The notes beneath the pieces were generated by a model. That model saw only the letters and a list, made by a program, of their open reading frames with translations, had not been told where the DNA came from and searched no databases. From positions 310,001-374,000 of the forward strand of contig NZ_JACJON010000068.1 in the NCBI RefSeq assembly GCF_014695585.1: a stretch of DNA of 64,000 nt, written 5' to 3'. Below, in pieces: positions 60,961 through 64,000 of this stretch. This DNA comes from Microcoleus sp. FACHB-831. GTDB taxonomy: Bacteria; Cyanobacteriota; Cyanobacteriia; Cyanobacteriales; FACHB-T130. Position numbers and translations under genes: made by a program. The stretch's first letter is position 1. Each line of letters starts with the position of its first letter.

Positions 60961-63900
60961 TGAACGCAGAACAAAACTCGATTTATCAAGTTGGGGGAAG
61001 TCTACCGCCTGATGCTACTACTTATGTGGTGCGCCAAGCTGATGAAGAGCTTTACTCCGGTTTAAAAGCGGGGGAGTTTTGCTATGTGCTGAACTCCCGG
61101 CAGATGGGAAAGTCTAGCTTGCGAGTGCAAACTATGCAACGGCTTTTGGCAGATAACATTGCCTGTGCTGCCATTGATATTACCCTCTTGGGAACTCAGC
61201 AAATTACTCCAGAACAATGGTATGGAGGCTTGATTAGAAGTCTCACCGATAGTTTTGATTTATCAGGAAAATTCAACTGGCTTAAATGGTTGCGCGAGCG
61301 CGAGTTGTTATCGCCAGTTCAGTGGTTGAATGAATTTATCGAGTCGGTTCTGCTAGACGAACTTTCTCAAAATATTGTTATCTTTCTCGATGAAATTGAT
61401 AGCCTCCTCAACATAAAATTCAAAGATGATTTTTTTGCCATTATTAGAGCTTGTTATAACCAACGCGCTGACAAGCCAGAATATAAACGTCTCTGCTTCG
61501 CATTATTGGGAGTAACAACGCCTTCAGATTTAATTGCCGACAAAAATCGCACGCCTTTTAATATAGGTCGAGCGATACAATTACATGGGTTTAATTTATC
61601 TGAAGCACAGCCATTAGCTGAAGGATTGTCTATCAAAGTTAGACATCCTCAAGTTGTTCTGAAACAGGTGTTAGATTGGACGGGGGGACAACCATTCCTC
61701 ACGCAAAAATTGTGCGATTTGATTGTAAAATCGCCCGCAACGATGGCTGACGAGGATGAAGCAGAGTGGGTTAATAAATTAGTGCGATCGCAGGTAATTT
61801 CTAATTGGGAATCCCAAGACGATCCCAAGCATCTGAGGACGGTACGCGATCGCTTGCTGAGAAACGAGCAACTAGCGATCGCTCTACTGGGAATTTATCA
61901 GCAAATATTGCAAAAAGGAGAAATTACCGCTGATGACAGCACCCAACAAACACAATTGCGGCTTTCGGGTTTAGTCGTCAAACAAGATAGCACTTTAAGA
62001 GTTTATAACCGCATTTACCAAGCTGTCTTTAACCAAAATTGGGTTGCTAAAGCGTTAGCAAATCTGCGACCATACTCGGAAGCGATAACCGCTTGGTCAA
62101 ATTCAAACTATCAGGATAAATCTCGACTATTACGCGGGCAAGTATTGCAAGATGCTATAAGCTGGGCAAAGGGCAAAAACTTGAGCCATAGCGATTACCA
62201 ATTTTTATATGCCAGCCAAGAATTAAGCTTAACAAACGCATTAATCGCTGAAATCGAGGCGCTTAATTCAGCTTCTCAAGCTCGTCTGCGCTCAAACGAT
62301 CAGCTTGGAGCATTATTAGATGGTGTCAGAGCAGCGAGAAAATTGCAGTCTGTTTCCGCCGATCCGGAACTAAAAAATCTTCAGAAAAAGATAATTTTGA
62401 ACTTACAACGGTTGCTTTCATCAGTGCAAGAACGCAACCGTTTAGAGGAGCATAATAGTTGGGTATGGGCTGTTAGTTTTAGCCCCGATGGTGAAACAAT
62501 TGCGAGCGGTTCTGCTGACGGAACTGCGATGTTGTGGAGCCGTGAAGGTAAGTTGTTAAATATTCTCCAGCACAGCGATCGCGTTTATAATCTATGTTTC
62601 AGTCCAGACGGACGAACAATTGCTACAGCTAGTATAGATAAAATTGTCAGAATATGGAGCCTTGACGGTCAGTTACTCCAAAGTTTTCAAGACCATAAAA
62701 AAAGCGTCCATAGTATCAGTTTTAGCCCTGATGGTCAGATAATGGCTACTGCTAGCATGGACAACACTATTAAACTTTGGAGCCTCAGCGGATCTTCAAA
62801 ACCCATAAAAACTTTAAAAGGACATAAAGGCGGTGTTAAAAGCGTTAGTTTCAGCCCCGACGGTAAGATGCTAACATCAGCCAGCGAAGACAAAACTGTG
62901 AAAATTTGGAGTATTGATAACAGTGAGGGGATAGAAGTAAAACTCCTTCACACTCTAAAAGGCCATAAAAGCATTGTTACAAGTGTAAGTTTCTGCCCTA
63001 AAGGACAAATTATTGCTAGTGCAAGTGAAGATAAAACTGTTAAATTGTGGAGCATTGACGGTGCAGAAATTCACACTTTAAAAGACCATGATGATAAAGT
63101 TTGGATGGTGACTTTTAGCCCGGATGGTAATATAGTTGCCAGCGCCAGCGAAGATAAAACTGTAAAATTTTGGCGTTGTAGCGACGGTTGTCTGCTAAAA
63201 ACTTTGAAGGGTCATAGTAGTTGGGTTTATGGCGTGAGTTTCAGCCCAAACGGACAAGCGATCGCAACTGCTAGTGCGGATAACACGGTGAGAATTTGGT
63301 ATCCAGACATCCGATTGCTGAAAGTTTTAAAGGGCCATGACTATTTTGTGAATTGCGTAAGTTTTAGCCCTGATGGATTAACTATTGCTTCAGCAAGTCG
63401 CGACAAAACTGTGAAACTCTGGAGTAGTAATGGCGAGAATCTGAAAACCTTAGAGGGTCATAAAGGTTGGGTTTATGCTGTTAATTTCAGCCCTGATGGG
63501 CAGATTTTAGCTAGTGCTTCTGGTGATAAAACCGTGAAACTTTGGAGGCGTAACGGTCGCATCCTAAAAACCTTAATTGGGCATAAAGATGAAGTCAATA
63601 GCGTAGCTTTTAGTCGCGATGGACTAACTATTGCATCGGCAAGTCGCGATAGAACTGTCAAACTATGGAGCCAAGACGGTTCCTTGCTCAGAACTTTGGA
63701 GGGGCATAATGATTGGGTTTATGGTGTAAGTTTCAGCCCTGACGGACGGGCGATCGCTACCGCTAGCAAGGACAAAAGTATTAAACTCTGGAGTTGCGAT
63801 GATGGAACTTTGCTCGCAACTTTAGAAAGCCATAAAGATGAAGTAAATAACGTTATTTTTAGCCCGGATGGTGAGATTTTCGCTTCGGCTAGCGATGACA

Positions 63901-64000
63901 CTACTGTAAAATTATGGCGAAGCGATGGTATGTTAATCGCAACTTTGGAAGGGCATGAAAATAAAGTTTTAGGCGTGAGTTTTAGTGCAAATGGCAAGAT
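60961..64000 (+). CDS. AAA ATPase-WD40 repeat protein, 3' partial
   Basis: Over 1010 codons are open from ATG 60961 to the window edge with no stop. Residues 1-460 or so are an AAA-like ATPase of the same type as at 54821 ([21 protein letters not shown]-loop [12 protein letters not shown] with Lys51, Walker [31 protein letters not shown]). A helical linker ([20 protein letters not shown]) leads to WD40 repeats from about residue 497. Twelve complete repeats of about 41 residues are visible, of the form GHxxxVxxVSFSPDGxxIAS then [11 protein letters not shown], with a thirteenth starting at the edge. Such STAND-like proteins sense a ligand through WD40 propellers and switch an ATPase. No N-terminal effector is present. 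Confidence 0.92.

Overview
The window is chromosomal DNA from a cyanobacterium. The evidence is the very frequent HIP1 octamer GCGATCGC inside and between genes, a phycocyanobilin synthesis gene (pcyA), a cyanophycin pair (cphB-cphA), a DevBCA-type exporter, and many families largely confined to cyanobacteria (DUF1815, DUF2839, DUF1517, DUF1400, the cyanobacterial mini-lipoxygenase, AAA-like/WD40 proteins). Large multidomain signalling proteins and WD40/AAA proteins suggest a filamentous or otherwise large-genome lineage, but genus cannot be told from the window. No rRNA, tRNA, insertion sequence or convincing CRISPR array was seen.

Layout. 0-10 kb: small conserved cyanobacterial genes, a secreted beta-helix protein, an epoxide-hydrolase-like enzyme, a DinG/Rad3-like protein with degenerate ATPase motifs, and a pentapeptide-repeat protein. 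10-14.3 kb: prephenate/arogenate dehydrogenase, an HtrA-family protease and a sensor kinase. 14.3-17.7 kb: four tandem paralogues of an unrecognised membrane protein. 18-24 kb: larB, a peptide/nickel-type binding lipoprotein, ispF with an unusual C-terminal extension, a DUF1517 protein and trmD. 24-30.5 kb: cphB-cphA with a perfect inverted repeat between them, tatA, a Ser/Thr kinase gene broken by one in-frame stop, and pcyA. 30.7-34.3 kb: devB-devC-devA. 34.4-39.3 kb: uncharacterised envelope proteins, an M15-peptidase-like gene with a suspect 3' end, a HAD phosphatase and two stress-type genes with strong ribosome binding sites. 39.7-45.4 kb: a very large MHYT-PAS-PAS-GAF hybrid histidine kinase followed by a receiver-GGDEF-EAL protein, a probable two-gene light/gas/redox to cyclic-di-GMP relay. 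46-48.4 kb: three genes coupled by ATGA overlaps. 48.8-51.2 kb: a redox module (OYE-type reductase, thioredoxin, divergent ArsR regulator) with a long inverted repeat in the shared promoter region.

53-64 kb is the most unusual part. A mini-lipoxygenase with all canonical iron ligands is followed by four related AAA-like (PF14516-type) ATPases with different partner domains: ATPase alone, LuxR-type HTH-TIR-ATPase, a different N-terminal helical domain-ATPase, and ATPase-WD40 (running off the window end). A small exported peptide gene and a small unknown gene lie between them. The arrangement looks like a domain-shuffled STAND-like signalling or defence island. The TIR domain makes an NAD-linked effector role plausible, but nothing in the sequence proves defence.

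Limits: all calls are from reading the sequence and translations by eye. No database or structure search was possible.
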